Shown here one piece after another: positions 52,809 through 62,932 of a stretch of DNA of 64,000 nucleotides; positions within the stretch are counted from its first letter, which is position 1; every line of letters begins with the position of its first letter. The translations under genes were made by a program, and so were the position numbers. The notes under the pieces were generated by a model. The model was not told where the DNA came from and searched no databases. It saw only the letters and a program-made list of their open reading frames with translations. The stretch is from Leucobacter chromiiresistens. GTDB lineage: Bacteria > Actinomycetota > Actinomycetes > Actinomycetales > Microbacteriaceae. Where the stretch lies: assembly GCF_900102345.1 (NCBI RefSeq), contig NZ_FNKB01000001.1, positions 2,356,001-2,420,000 on the forward strand. Direction: 5' to 3'.

Positions 52809-53813
52809 TCATACGGACAGTGCGGTCGCATCGTGGTGCAAGCTCGGTGGTGCCATGGAAGCGCCTCTTGCGTGATCGAAAAGTTCCGAGGAGAGATAGC
52901 GCTCCCCGGTATCCGGGAGTAGCGCGACGATGGTCTTCCCTTCGTACTCTGACCGAAGCGCGAGTTCGCGCGCAGCGGCGAGTGCGGCACCTGAGGAAAC
53001 TCCGACCAAGAGCCCTTCTCGAGCAAGTGCGTCTCGCGCGGTGCGAATCGCCTCGTCACCAGAGATGCTGATGATTTCGTCGGCGATCTCTGTGTTCAGC
53101 ACCGGTGGAAAACCGTTGCCGCCGATAATGCCCTGAATCTTGTGGGGCTGGAACTCACCGCCCGAGAGTACCGGCGCTTCGGCGGGCTGAACGGCGATCA
53201 CGCGGATATGAGGATTCTGCGCCTTGAGATACCGCCCTGCGCCGGTGAGGGTACCGCCGGTGCCGACCGTGGCGACGAATGCATCGATGTCGCCAGCTGT
53301 GTCGGCCCAGATTTCGGGACCAGTTGTGCGCTCGTGCACCGCGGGGTTCGCATGGTTGCCTCCCTGGCCCGACAGGAAGGCACCGGGGGTTCGGTCGAGG
53401 ATGCGTTCTGCCTCCTGGTTCGCTCCAGCCATCGCCTCCTGGCCGGGCGTCAACACGAGCTGTGCTCCGAGAGCACGCAACAGGGTACGACGTTCTTCGG
53501 AGACGTCATCTGGCATGACGATGATCACTCGGTAGCTTTTCACCGCACCTATCCATGCCAGGGCGATTCCGGTGTTGCCACTCGTCGCTTCGATGATCGT
53601 TCCGCCCGCCCGCAATCGCCCCTCGTTCTCGGCTGCTTCGACGATCGAGAGGGCCGTTCGGTCTTTTACGCTGAAAGCCGGATTAGCCGACTCGAGCTTT
53701 CCCAGCACCTGAGCGCCGCCGGGGGCGATCACTCGGTTGATGCGAACGAGGGGGGTGCCGCCAACGAGATCGGCGACGCTGTCGGCGATTCTTCGCGCCG
53801 GAAATCCACTCAT
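52809..53813 (-). CDS. cysK: Cysteine synthase (O-acetylserine sulfhydrylase)
   Basis: PLP enzyme that makes cysteine from O-acetylserine and sulfide. The 334 residues have the PLP Lys in FSVKDRTAL, the substrate loop EATSGNTG and the phosphate loop VGTGGTLTG, with SSGAA near the end. Length is normal. Located between the monooxygenase and its flavin reductase, so sulfur freed by the monooxygenase would be fixed directly. Probably an extra copy rather than the housekeeping gene. Confidence 0.93.
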   Translation of the reverse strand: MSGFPARRIADSVADLVGGTPLVRINRVIAPGGAQVLGKLESANPAFSVKDRTALSIVEAAENEGRLRAGGTIIEATSGNTGIALAWIGAVKSYRVIIVMPDDVSEERRTLLRALGAQLVLTPGQEAMAGANQEAERILDRTPGAFLSGQGGNHANPAVHERTTGPEIWADTAGDIDAFVATVGTGGTLTGAGRYLKAQNPHIRVIAVQPAEAPVLSGGEFQPHKIQGIIGGNGFPPVLNTEIADEIISISGDEAIRTARDALAREGLLVGVSSGAALAAARELALRSEYEGKTIVALLPDTGERYLSSELFDHARGASMAPPSLHHDATALSV

Positions 53814-53861
53814 GCTTTTACCCTCATCTCTCTTGACGTCCTGTGGAGAAATCGATGAACG

Positions 53862-55349
53862 CTACTGTGCATCTGACGATCCCAGCGCTGCGCGCTGTTC
53901 GTCGATGCCGCCGGGTCCGTAGTAGCTTCTCGGCTTCGACAGCCCAAGATGCTCGCGGAATGTACGGGTCTCGTACTCGGTGCGGTGCAGCCCGCGCCTC
54001 TGCAAGATGGGGACGACCTCGTCGACGAAACGATCGAGCTGAGACCAGAGGTACGGTGACTGGATATTGAAACCATCGGCTGCGCCGCTTTCGAACCATT
54101 CCTCGAGGAAGTCAGCGACCTGCTCCGCCGTGCCGTTGATGATGGGGAACCCGTCGATGATCGCAGAGTAGAGAAGGTCCCGTGCGCGCAGGGGCTGCGT
54201 ACCGCCCGGCGTGCGATCAGTGCGCTGTGCGATCTGCGCGAGGAGTCGCTCCCCCTCCGAATTGAAAGTCGCCGCAAACGCCGCGCCGACTTCACCATCG
54301 AGTCCGAGCGGAGTCAGATCGGCGCCGATGCGTGCGGAGACGATTCCCAAGTTACGGCTTCCATACTTCAGCGGACCGCCCGAACGCGGGTTGGCCGCAA
54401 GGTTCCGCCAGTAGTCGAGGTCATGGCCTCCCGTCACCGGATCTTCATCGAGCGGCAACGAAGCGTTGAGCCGGTCGTAGATCCCAATTGCGGCTTCCCG
54501 GGAGTCCGCGACGATCGGAGTGATGCCGGGCAAAAAGAGCACCTCATCGGGATCGCGACCGAGGGCTGCCGCACGCGCCCGCACATCTGCGTTGAAGGCG
54601 GCCGAGTCGTTGATCGACTTGGGGCCGGTGAAATTCACGTCGCACCACTTCGAGGTGAGCTGACGCGACAGTTCGCTAGCGCCAGCGTAGAGGAGGGGCG
54701 GGTGTCCCTGCGGAGGTCGCAGAAGCGGCAACGTGCCGTCGACGCTGAAGTGCTTGCCCTTCCAGCCGAGACGGTGGAACTTGCTGTTGTCGATGAAGGT
54801 TCCCGCTTCTTTGTCTTGGATGTAGGCCCCCTCTTCGACGCTGTCCCACAGGCGCTTCACGATCTCGATGAACTCGTCGGCCCGCTCATACCGGGTTTCA
54901 CCCCCGAGATCGGGAAGGCTGAAGTTACGCGCAGCTACGTCGTTCGCCCCGAGCACGACATTCCAGGCGAACCGCCCACCGCTCAGGTGGTCCAGCGATG
55001 CGGACATGCGGGCGAGAATGTATGGATCGTAGTACGTCGGGTGCGCGGTGACGACGATGCCGATCTTGGTCGTGCCGAGCGCGAGCTGCGATCCGAGCGT
55101 GAACGGTTCAAGACGACCGGTGTTGTGCGTGGTGATCCACTGCTCCTGCACCAGGTCTCCGGGCAGGGTATCGCCGAGGAAGAAGAAGTCGAATTTGGCC
55201 CGCTCGACCGTCTTGGCGGCGCGCAGGGCGTACTCGTAGTCGAAGGCCCCATCTTTTGGGGCTTCGGGCTGTCGCCAGCCGCCCCAGTGGGTTCCGTTGA
55301 CCCAGTACATGTAGCCGAGATGGATGTGTCGAGTCGCGGTGTCGCTCAT
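53862..55349 (-). CDS. LLM-class FMN monooxygenase, NtaA/SnaA/DszA family
   Basis: A protein of 495 residues. Family features: HLGYMYW start, FFFLGDT, THNTGRLEPFTLGSQLALGT in two parts, GRFAWNVV (as in GWNIVTS), and GITPIV. It is about 45 residues longer than typical members. These two-component enzymes use FMNH2 and O2 to split C-S or C-N bonds in sulfones, sulfides or chelators. With cysK, a flavin reductase and a rhodanese nearby, a C-S cleaving role on an imported organosulfur compound is likely but the substrate is unknown. Confidence 0.88.
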   Translation of the reverse strand: MSDTATRHIHLGYMYWVNGTHWGGWRQPEAPKDGAFDYEYALRAAKTVERAKFDFFFLGDTLPGDLVQEQWITTHNTGRLEPFTLGSQLALGTTKIGIVVTAHPTYYDPYILARMSASLDHLSGGRFAWNVVLGANDVAARNFSLPDLGGETRYERADEFIEIVKRLWDSVEEGAYIQDKEAGTFIDNSKFHRLGWKGKHFSVDGTLPLLRPPQGHPPLLYAGASELSRQLTSKWCDVNFTGPKSINDSAAFNADVRARAAALGRDPDEVLFLPGITPIVADSREAAIGIYDRLNASLPLDEDPVTGGHDLDYWRNLAANPRSGGPLKYGSRNLGIVSARIGADLTPLGLDGEVGAAFAATFNSEGERLLAQIAQRTDRTPGGTQPLRARDLLYSAIIDGFPIINGTAEQVADFLEEWFESGAADGFNIQSPYLWSQLDRFVDEVVPILQRRGLHRTEYETRTFREHLGLSKPRSYYGPGGIDEQRAALGSSDAQ

Positions 55350-55388
55350 TTTCGCCTTTCGAGGTGGTGTCTGTGGAGTGTGAGTGAT

Positions 55389-57083
55389 TCAATTGCGCCG
55401 TTGATTCCAGGGCGTTCGGTATTGCGGGATGGCCGCTATGAGCTCCCGTACGTAGTCGGTGCGGGCGTCCCGGAGCACGTCGAGCGCGGTGCCGCTCTCG
55501 ACGACCTGACCGTGCTGCAGCACGAGAATCTCGTCTGAGATCTCACTGATGACGCCGAGATCGTGGGAGATGACGAGGTAGGTGAGGCCAAGCTCGCGCT
55601 GGAGGCCGTCGAGGAGATCGAGGATCTGCCGCTGGACGGTCACATCGAGCGCAGAGACCGGCTCATCGCAGATCAGCACCTCGGGTCGTACTGCGAGTGC
55701 TCGCGCAATCGCAATGCGTTGTCTCTGTCCGCCGGATAGTTCGGCTGTGTACCGGCCCGCGACGCTCGCCGGCAACTCGGTGAGGTCGAGCAGCTCTGCG
55801 ATGCGGCGGCGCCTCTCGGCTCGACCGCCGAAGCCGAAGCCGGTGAGTGGCTCTTCCAGAATTCTCCCTGCCGTAAGCCGCGGATTCAGCGCAGCGTACG
55901 GATTCTGGTAGACGATCTGCAGTGTGCGGTAGAGCTCACGGCGAGCGCGCTTGGCGACAGGGTCGTGACTTAAAGGCTGGCCTCCGATGCAGACGTCGCC
56001 CTCGTCCGGCTGAGTGAGACCCGCAAGGGTGCGCATGAGCGTGGTTTTCCCCGACCCCGACTCCCCGACGATACCCAGCGTGCGTCCGCGCGCAATGCTC
56101 AAGGAGACGTCGTCGAGCGCGGCCACCGGTGCACCTGTTCGGTTGGAGAACGTCTTGCTGATCCTGCTCGCGAGCACCATGGGAACCGCACCGCCGCGTG
56201 TGCCGAGTGAAGAGGTCTGAGCATCCTCGCGCTGCGCAGCACGGGCTTCCGCGATGGCGACGGTCGGCCGCGCGAGGTGAGAGGCGTCGATGAGACGGCG
56301 CGTGTATGCTTCGATCGGTTTCGACACGATGAGCTCCGACGGACCTGTCTCGACGAGGCGACCGTGCTGCAGCACTGCGATGCGCTGCGCCCGCTCCGCT
56401 GCGACACCGAGGTCGTGGGTGACGAGCAACACGCTGAGTCCATTGTCTCGGGTGAGGTCGCCGAGCAGATCGAGTATGCGCTTCTGCACTGTCACGTCGA
56501 GTGCTGTGGTGGGCTCGTCGGCGACGATGAGCGCTGGTTCTGCTGCGATGGCCGCGGCGATGAGCACGCGTTGGCACATGCCGCCGGAGAGCTCGTGGGG
56601 GTAGCTGTTGTAGACCTGCTCGACGCGGCGCAGACCGACCCGTTCGAAGAGTTCGAGCACGCGCCGTTTCCGCGCGGCTCGATCGAGACGAGTGTGCACT
56701 CGAAGCGGCTCGGCAGCTTGCTTGCCGACGGTGAGCAGCGGGTTCAATCCCAACAGGGCGTCTTGCGGCACGTAGCCGATGGTGCGCCCCCGGAGACGTT
56801 CGTACTGCTTCGCTGGAAGGTCGACGAGATTGGTACTGTCGAGGACGACAGAGCCCTGGGTGATGCGCGCGTTCGGCGCGAGTGTGCCGGTGACGGCGCG
56901 GGCGATGGTGCTCTTGCCCGATCCGGACTCGCCCACAAGAGCGAGCACTTCTCCGCGCCGCAGCGAGAAGCTGATGTCGGTGATCACCGAGACCGGAGGG
57001 CGTGCGCGCGACCGGTACTCGAGAGAAAGGCGCGAGAACTCCAGGATGTTCGCTGGTCGCTTTGCGTCAGAATCATGCGACAA
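55389..57083 (-). CDS. Oligopeptide/nickel-type ABC transporter, fused double ATPase
   Basis: A protein of 564 residues with two nucleotide-binding domains, equivalent to DppD and DppF in one chain. Domain 1 (about 12-265): Walker [10 protein letters not shown], signature [16 protein letters not shown]. Domain 2 (about 300-555): [25 protein letters not shown]. Both complete. It overlaps the end of the permease gene upstream and powers the importer. Confidence 0.93.
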   Translation of the reverse strand: MSHDSDAKRPANILEFSRLSLEYRSRARPPVSVITDISFSLRRGEVLALVGESGSGKSTIARAVTGTLAPNARITQGSVVLDSTNLVDLPAKQYERLRGRTIGYVPQDALLGLNPLLTVGKQAAEPLRVHTRLDRAARKRRVLELFERVGLRRVEQVYNSYPHELSGGMCQRVLIAAAIAAEPALIVADEPTTALDVTVQKRILDLLGDLTRDNGLSVLLVTHDLGVAAERAQRIAVLQHGRLVETGPSELIVSKPIEAYTRRLIDASHLARPTVAIAEARAAQREDAQTSSLGTRGGAVPMVLASRISKTFSNRTGAPVAALDDVSLSIARGRTLGIVGESGSGKTTLMRTLAGLTQPDEGDVCIGGQPLSHDPVAKRARRELYRTLQIVYQNPYAALNPRLTAGRILEEPLTGFGFGGRAERRRRIAELLDLTELPASVAGRYTAELSGGQRQRIAIARALAVRPEVLICDEPVSALDVTVQRQILDLLDGLQRELGLTYLVISHDLGVISEISDEILVLQHGQVVESGTALDVLRDARTDYVRELIAAIPQYRTPWNQRRN

Positions 57084-58017
57084 CGCTGGTCCTCCCCTGG
57101 TTCATGGAACGTCCGATTCGATAGACCGCCAGCACCGACGCGACGATGACAAAACCAGGCAGCGTGCTCAGCCACCACTGGCCGGTGAGGAACGAGCGGC
57201 CGGCGGCGACGAGCGCACCCCATTCGGGCGTGGGCGGCGGGGCACCGAAACCGAGGAAGCTGAGGGCCGCGACACCGAGGATCGCGGTTCCGATTTCGAG
57301 CGTCGCCGCAGCAAGTACGGACCCCGAGGCGTTCGGCACAATATGGCGGAAGAGCCGATATAGGGCGCCGTGCCCGGCGAATGCGGCCGCCTCGACGTAG
57401 GGCAGCCCGCGCACACGCAGCACCTCGGAACGCATGAGGCGCGCGAAGGTCGCAACGCTGGTGATGCCGATTGCGATCGCGATGTTGAGAGTGCCGCGCC
57501 CGAGCGCCGTGACGATAGCGAGAGCGATGATGAGGCTGGGAACGGCGAGCATGACGTCGATGACGCGCATGAGTACGGTGTCGACCACGCCTCGCAGTGC
57601 GCCGCCGATCAATCCGATGAGTGATCCGAAGAGCAGCCCGATGAGCACGGCGACGACTGCCGCCTGCAGTGATTCGACAGTGCCATATACGGTACGTGCG
57701 AACTGGTCGCGGCCGTAATCGTCGGTTCCGAAGAGGTGCTCGAGGCTGGGCGGGAGAAAGCGAGAATACGCGTCCTGCGCAAGCGGGTCGAAGTCCGTGA
57801 AAACCTGGGGCGCGACGGCGGCGAGCACTACGAGAACGATCCAGAGCCACGAGGCCGTCAACGTGGGCTGTCCGAACAACGTTCTGGCGAGGCGGCGAGC
57901 CCAGGTATGCTCGGCACTCGTGCGGGATCCGGTGCTGGATCGCGGAGAGTCGCCCGGAAAACCCGGGTCGGGCTCGGACCCGGCGGTCGAGTGGGTGTGC
58001 GTGGCGATATCGGTCAT
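57073..58017 (-). CDS. ABC transporter permease, DppC type
   Basis: A protein of 314 residues from the ATG at 58017, which overlaps the stop of the other permease (ATGA); the open frame extends to 58311 but inside that gene. N-terminal soluble stretch, then six membrane helices, with HLFGTDDYGRDQFAR (the DppC signature) and an EAAAFAGHGALYRLFRHI coupling loop. Confidence 0.92.
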   Translation of the reverse strand: MTDIATHTHSTAGSEPDPGFPGDSPRSSTGSRTSAEHTWARRLARTLFGQPTLTASWLWIVLVVLAAVAPQVFTDFDPLAQDAYSRFLPPSLEHLFGTDDYGRDQFARTVYGTVESLQAAVVAVLIGLLFGSLIGLIGGALRGVVDTVLMRVIDVMLAVPSLIIALAIVTALGRGTLNIAIAIGITSVATFARLMRSEVLRVRGLPYVEAAAFAGHGALYRLFRHIVPNASGSVLAAATLEIGTAILGVAALSFLGFGAPPPTPEWGALVAAGRSFLTGQWWLSTLPGFVIVASVLAVYRIGRSMNQGRTSVVA

Positions 58018-59027
58018 CGCTCCTCCAGTGCGATTCGTGTGTCGATCAGCGGGTAGAGCGCGTCTACGACGAAGTTCACGACGACGAAGATCGCCGCGCT
58101 GACGGTAACGCACACGAGCACCACCGGAGTGTCGCGCCCGTCGACCGCGTCGACGATCACTCTGCCGACCCCGAGACGTGAGAACACCGTCTCCGTCAGC
58201 ACGGTGCCACCGAACATGAGTCCGACAGTGGTGCCGAATGAGGTGACTACCGGGAGCAACGAATTGCGCAGCGCATGTCGCAGCACCACCGCTCGACGAC
58301 CCAGACCCCAATTTCTCACTGTCTCGATGTACGGCGACGTGAGGGCTCCGCGCAGATTCGCGGTGAGCAGTTGCCCGATGGCTCCGGCGCCAGGAATTGC
58401 GAGTCCGAGTGACGCGACCAATAGGCCAGCGAAGCTGTCATTGCCCGTCGACGAGATGATGCCGAGTTTGAACGCGAAGAGTTGCAGCAATAGCAGACCG
58501 ATCCAAAACGGCGGCACTGCGACAGCGATTGCGGGGAGCGATAGAAGCAGCTCACGAGCCCACTTCCAGTCGACGAGCTCGATGAGCACGGCGATGCCGA
58601 CTCCGATAACGACGGCGAGCAGGAGGCCCGTCGCTGCCAGTTCAAGGGTATGACCGAATGATTCGAAGTACAGTTCAGTGGCCGGGCGCCGTTGATAGAT
58701 GCTGTCGCCGAAATCTCCTCGTATCGCTCCCCAAAGGGCGTCGAAGTACTGCACGAGCACCGGTCGGTCGAGGCCGAGCAGGCTTCGCTGCTCGGCCAGC
58801 AGTGCCTCGATGTCTTCGCCCTCCGCACCGAAGGTGAGCCCGCCTGCCGCGTCACCGGGCAGGATGTAGAGCAGAAAGAAGCTGGCCGTGAACGCACCCC
58901 AGAGCACGATCACTCCGTACAGGAGACGCTTGCCGAGGTACAGCGCGAAGGAGGCACCGGCCGAGCGTTTTGGGGTCCGGGGGCCGGCGTGACTTTCGCC
59001 CGGCCCCCGGATGGTGAGAGTTGCCAT
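58014..59027 (-). CDS. ABC transporter permease, DppB type
   Basis: A protein of 337 residues with six membrane helices. GDFGDSIYQRRP, the DppB periplasmic motif, and the coupling segment YIETVRNWGLGRRAVVLRHALRN in two pieces are visible. It overlaps the DppC-type gene and follows the binding-protein gene by 18 bases. Confidence 0.92.
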   Translation of the reverse strand: MATLTIRGPGESHAGPRTPKRSAGASFALYLGKRLLYGVIVLWGAFTASFFLLYILPGDAAGGLTFGAEGEDIEALLAEQRSLLGLDRPVLVQYFDALWGAIRGDFGDSIYQRRPATELYFESFGHTLELAATGLLLAVVIGVGIAVLIELVDWKWARELLLSLPAIAVAVPPFWIGLLLLQLFAFKLGIISSTGNDSFAGLLVASLGLAIPGAGAIGQLLTANLRGALTSPYIETVRNWGLGRRAVVLRHALRNSLLPVVTSFGTTVGLMFGGTVLTETVFSRLGVGRVIVDAVDGRDTPVVLVCVTVSAAIFVVVNFVVDALYPLIDTRIALEER

Positions 59028-59045
59028 TTTGCTTCTCGGGGTTCC

Positions 59046-60683
59046 CTACTCGGCAGGCGTGAGCCACGCGTCGAAGAGCAGCTGATCGAGACCGTTGTGC
59101 TTGATGTCATGAAGACGTGGTGAGGCGACCCAAATGTCGGTGTCCACCGACAGATTGAGCACGTACGCGTCCTCATCGATGATCTGCGCAGCCTGATCGA
59201 CGACTTCTTGACGTTCGTCAGAGTCGAGGATCGTATTCTGCAACTGCAGCAGCTCATCGAGCTCTTGACCCCGCGCATCGTCTGCCGCGATGAAGGAGCG
59301 GTTGGAACCGGTCTCCACACCGTAATTCGCGCGCAGCACATCCGCGTCCGGTGAGGAGTGATACCAGTAGGCGATGTCGTACTCGCCGGAGAGCAACTTC
59401 TCATTCGCCTCAGCCGCCAGCGGCACATCGATGACGAGCTCGACGCCGATCTTCTTCCACTGATCTTGAACTGCGCTGGCCGCCGCCCGGTCGCTGGGGA
59501 ATCGCAGTGAAAGCCGTTCGCCAGCCGCGTTGGTGCGGATGCCGTCTTCACCCACAGTGTCCCAGCCGGCCTCCTCGAGCAGTTGAATCGATTGGTCGGG
59601 ATCATAGGTCAGGTGTTCGCTCTGATCCGAGAAGTAGGGGTTCTCGGGGCTTAGCGGCCCCTGGGCCGGTACGTCGTATCCGTTCGAGGTGAACTGGACG
59701 AGTGCTTCACGGTCGATACCGTGCTGAAGCGCCTGGCGGACCTTCACGTCGCGCAAGAACTTCGAGGAGGTATTGAGCGGCCATTCCTCCCCCGTAGCGG
59801 GGTTTACGACATCGGAGGTCACCGTAAGACCGGCTGCCTCCAGTTCCGGCACGTAGCTGCCATCGACCCAGTAGATGAACTGAATCTCGTCCGACTTGAT
59901 CGCGCCATTTCGCACCGAATCCTCGGGGATGATCTTGTACACGACCTCGTCGAGGTACGCGCGGCCCTCATGCTCGAAGTACGTCGGGGCCCAGTCGTAG
60001 TCTTCCCGGGCTTCGAGCACGATCTCCTGGTTCTCGGTGTAGGACTGGAGCTGGAACGGACCGCTGCCATCGACCGTTTTCTGGCGCTCCTCGACAGGCA
60101 ACGCCGCCGTCGCAGCCGAGACGATGCCGGCGTGGGCGCGGGAAAGGCTTGGCAGGAATGCTGCGTTCGGTTCGGCGAATTCGACGGTCACCTGATTCTC
60201 GGCGGGCACGGTGATCGATGAGATGCCCTGCACGATCGTCTTCGCACTGGAGTGGATGCCCTCTCGCTGCAAGCTCTCGAAGTTGGCCTTCACCACGTCG
60301 CCGGTTAGCTTCGTGCCGTCGTTGAACGTGACGTCGTCGCGAAGCGTGAACTCGTACGTGCGCGCGTCCGAGCTGACAGTCCATTCTGTGGCGAGCCAGG
60401 GCTCGATCTCGTTGGTTTCAGGGTTTCGGAACACCAGCGAGTCAGAGAGCTCGCGAGCGACGTGGCGCCACACCTGGTTCACAACCGCTGCGTCAACGCC
60501 CTGCGGGTCGGCCTCGAGGCCGATCGTGAGGGTTCCTCCGAAGCGGTCCTCGGGGCTGACTGCTGCAGCTGCATCTTCGTTCGAGGCGCCGCCCGTGGAA
60601 CAGGCAGTCAGTGCGAATGCGCCGGCAACGACGGCTGCGAGGGCGAGGCGAACGCGGTGCCTTCTGGTTCTCGGGCTGTACAT
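59046..60683 (-). CDS. ABC transporter substrate-binding lipoprotein, family 5
   Basis: A protein of 545 residues with a signal peptide and lipobox LTAC (Cys about residue 28), anchored outside the membrane. The family-5 fold is visible: GGTLTIGLEADP, then YEFTLRDDVTFNDGTKLT, and DVKVRQALQHGIDREAL. It binds the imported substrate; family members take oligopeptides, nickel, opines and also sulfur compounds such as glutathione. First intact gene of the transport-sulfur operon. Confidence 0.92.
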   Translation of the reverse strand: MYSPRTRRHRVRLALAAVVAGAFALTACSTGGASNEDAAAAVSPEDRFGGTLTIGLEADPQGVDAAVVNQVWRHVARELSDSLVFRNPETNEIEPWLATEWTVSSDARTYEFTLRDDVTFNDGTKLTGDVVKANFESLQREGIHSSAKTIVQGISSITVPAENQVTVEFAEPNAAFLPSLSRAHAGIVSAATAALPVEERQKTVDGSGPFQLQSYTENQEIVLEAREDYDWAPTYFEHEGRAYLDEVVYKIIPEDSVRNGAIKSDEIQFIYWVDGSYVPELEAAGLTVTSDVVNPATGEEWPLNTSSKFLRDVKVRQALQHGIDREALVQFTSNGYDVPAQGPLSPENPYFSDQSEHLTYDPDQSIQLLEEAGWDTVGEDGIRTNAAGERLSLRFPSDRAAASAVQDQWKKIGVELVIDVPLAAEANEKLLSGEYDIAYWYHSSPDADVLRANYGVETGSNRSFIAADDARGQELDELLQLQNTILDSDERQEVVDQAAQIIDEDAYVLNLSVDTDIWVASPRLHDIKHNGLDQLLFDAWLTPAE

Positions 60684-60686
60684 GGT

Positions 60687-61699
60687 TTAGTCCTTTCGGG
60701 TGTCGGAATAGAGTTCGTCAAGCCGTGCGAGAAGCTCGGCCGACAGTTCGGGGAGTTGTGCAGATGCCAGGTTGACGTCGAGCTGTTCGGGCTTCGATAC
60801 GCCGAGCAGGACGCTGGTGACGGCGTGCTTGCGCAGGATCCAACGCAGTGCGAGCTGCGGAGTGGTGGAACCGATCGATGCAGCGACGGATGCGAGGGCG
60901 CGCGCGCTCTCTCTGTATTCCTCGGTCAAGAAGTCGGTGCCGAGGAACTCGCTTCGACCGGCGCGCGCATCCTCGGGAATCTCACCCGCGAGATACTTGT
61001 CGGTCAAAAGTCCTTGTGCCAGCGGCGAGTAGACCACGATTCCGAATCGATGCCGATCCGAGAGATCGAGCAGATCGCCCGGTCGTTCGATTGCGCGGTC
61101 GAGCAGGGAGTAGCGCGGCTGCACGAGCGCTACTGGAGTGCCGAGCTCGGCCAACATCTCGGCGATGGTGTGCAATGCGTTCGGAGCATAGTTCGAGAGC
61201 CCTATGTAGCGTGCCTTTCCCTGACGGACGATATCGGCGAGAGCCTCAGCGGTTTCGTCGAGCGGAGTCGCCGGGTCGTGACGATGCGAGTAGAAGACGT
61301 CGACATGATCGAGGCCCAGACGAGTCAGACTACGGTCGATCTCCGCGAAGAGATGCCGACGGGACGAGCCCGACCCGTATGGATGCGGCGCGACCTGGTT
61401 ACCGGCCTTCGTGCTCACGGTGACCTCGTCGCGATACGCACGAAGCTCTCGTGCCAGCACATCGCCAAGCACGGTCTCGGCATGGCCGTGCGGGGTTCAT
61501 ATCGGTTCGCGTTGTCGAAATGGGTGACGCCGCGTTCGAATGCGCCGGTGATGAGAGCTGCCTGTGTGCGCCTATCCTGGTGCTCGCCAAACGAGTGCCA
61601 CATCCCGAGGGCGAACACCGGCAGCAGGAGGCCCGACTGCCCTGCCCGGCGGTACGGCATGCCACGGTATTCGAGCTCACCGAGCGTTGTTTGGGGCAT
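60687..61699 (-). pseudogene. Aldo/keto reductase with a one-base frameshift
   Basis: The N-terminal frame starts at ATG 61699 (GAAAGGA upstream), MPQTTLGELEYRGMPYRRAG, and reaches HFDNANRYEP; the remainder continues in another frame from HAETVLGDVLARE to the end at 60687. The frames join if one base is restored in the GGGG run at 61492-61495, giving the expected NRYGPP-type sequence. Catalytic Asp/Tyr region and the Lys/His parts (TVSTKAG; DVFYSHRHD) are otherwise good. Either a recent mutation or a sequencing error in a short homopolymer. Would be an NADPH-dependent oxidoreductase of about 337 residues. Confidence 0.85.
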
Positions 61700-61769
61700 G
61701 GGCGTCCTTTCAGGGGTCGTGTACTGCATCGAAACAGGCCGCGGGGCTACTCCGTTCCCGCAGAAATGA

Positions 61770-61784
61770 TTATGGCTGCCATAA
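61770..61784. promoter_or_regulatory. Palindromic operator-like site in divergent promoter region
   Basis: TTATGGC-T-GCCATAA, perfect seven-base arms, in the 213-base gap between the two divergent aldo/keto reductase genes. A LysR- or GntR-type regulator site is possible; no regulator gene lies in the cluster. Confidence 0.5.
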
Positions 61785-61841
61785 GACAGCCAATTAGATA
61801 ATGTGACGACATATTTCAAAAGCGCGCTCTACGCCGTGCGA

Positions 61842-61896
61842 TTCGCGAGGCTAGCGCTATATCTTTCTATTCACGCCTTATATAAAACCTCGCGAA
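61842..61896 (+). promoter_or_regulatory. Long-range inverted repeat in leader of the rightward operon
   Basis: TTCGCGAGG (61842-61850) and CCTCGCGAA (61888-61896) are perfect nine-base complements enclosing 37 AT-rich bases, ending just before the AAGGAG ribosome site. In RNA it would form a closing stem next to the start codon. The enclosed TATAAAA may instead be a -10 element. Confidence 0.45.
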
Positions 61897-61912
61897 GAAG
61901 AAGGAGACAGTC

Positions 61913-62932
61913 GTGCCACTCACCCCAGAGGTCGCATTGCCAAGCGGCCACCGAACGGTCGGTGATTCCGGCCTCGTCGTCTCTGAGCTTGGTGTCGGGG
62001 CAAGCACCTTCGGCCGATCCGGCATGCGTGCCGCGGGCGCCGAGCAGGTGCAGGCGATCGTAGATCGCGCTCTCGACCTAGGCATCACCTATTTCGATCT
62101 CGCAGAAGGGTATGGCGATGAGATCGGTCTCAGCGAGCAGCTGTTCGGCGATGCCCTCGGCAGCCGGCGCGAGCAAGTCGTCATCGGTACGAAGTTCGGT
62201 CGCTCTCTGCAAGAGTCACGCGGGCCGGCATACGCGCTCACTGGGTCGCGCAAGTACATCTTCGCGTCGGTCGAAGAATCCCTGAAACGCCTCAACACCG
62301 ACTACATCGACCTCTACCAGATACACTTTCCCGACGCCTGCACTCCAATCGACGAGACACTCTCGGCGCTGACTGATCTCGTCCGCTCTGGAAAAGTTCG
62401 CTATGTGGGCGCGTCCAACTTCGCCGCGTGGCAGATCGCAGATGCACAGCACCTTGCAGCGGCAGCGGGGCACACCCGATTCATCTCGACCACCGATGAA
62501 TACAACCTGCTATGGCGCCGACCGGAAGAAGAATTGATTCCCGCTCTGCAGCGATTCGGGCTCGGCTTCATCCCCTATTTTCCGCTGCAAAATGGGCTCC
62601 TCACCGGAAAGTACTCTGCATCTCACGCTCCCGAGGGCGCCAAGATCACGAATCTGAAGCGGAACTTGTTGCGCGAAGCCCCATGGGACGCGCTCGGAGC
62701 TTTCGAGCAGTTCGCCCGCCAACGCGACATCACACCGTCTGCCGTAGCGCTCGGCTGGCTATTGAAGCAGCCAACCGTCTCGAGCGTCGTTGCCGGAGTC
62801 ACTGTTCCTCAGCAGCTCGATGAGAATCTCGTGGCATCTCGATGGGTACCCTCAATCGACGAAGAGCGTGAGCTGCGGGACATTCTGCCAGGCACTCTCA
62901 CGGGCGGCCCCGGTCAAGTGGTGACCGCATGA
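61913..62932 (+). CDS. Aldo/keto reductase
   Basis: A protein of 339 residues with a GTG start after GAAGAAGGAGA. Complete AKR pattern: FDLAEGYGD (catalytic Asp and Tyr), VVIGTKFG (Lys), IDLYQIHFPD (His) and GASNFAAWQ. The type is that of potassium-channel-beta-like or YhdN-like reductases. It overlaps the rhodanese gene (ATGA). It is not a duplicate of the frameshifted reductase across the promoter; the two are distant relatives. Confidence 0.93.
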   Translation: MPLTPEVALPSGHRTVGDSGLVVSELGVGASTFGRSGMRAAGAEQVQAIVDRALDLGITYFDLAEGYGDEIGLSEQLFGDALGSRREQVVIGTKFGRSLQESRGPAYALTGSRKYIFASVEESLKRLNTDYIDLYQIHFPDACTPIDETLSALTDLVRSGKVRYVGASNFAAWQIADAQHLAAAAGHTRFISTTDEYNLLWRRPEEELIPALQRFGLGFIPYFPLQNGLLTGKYSASHAPEGAKITNLKRNLLREAPWDALGAFEQFARQRDITPSAVALGWLLKQPTVSSVVAGVTVPQQLDENLVASRWVPSIDEERELRDILPGTLTGGPGQVVTA

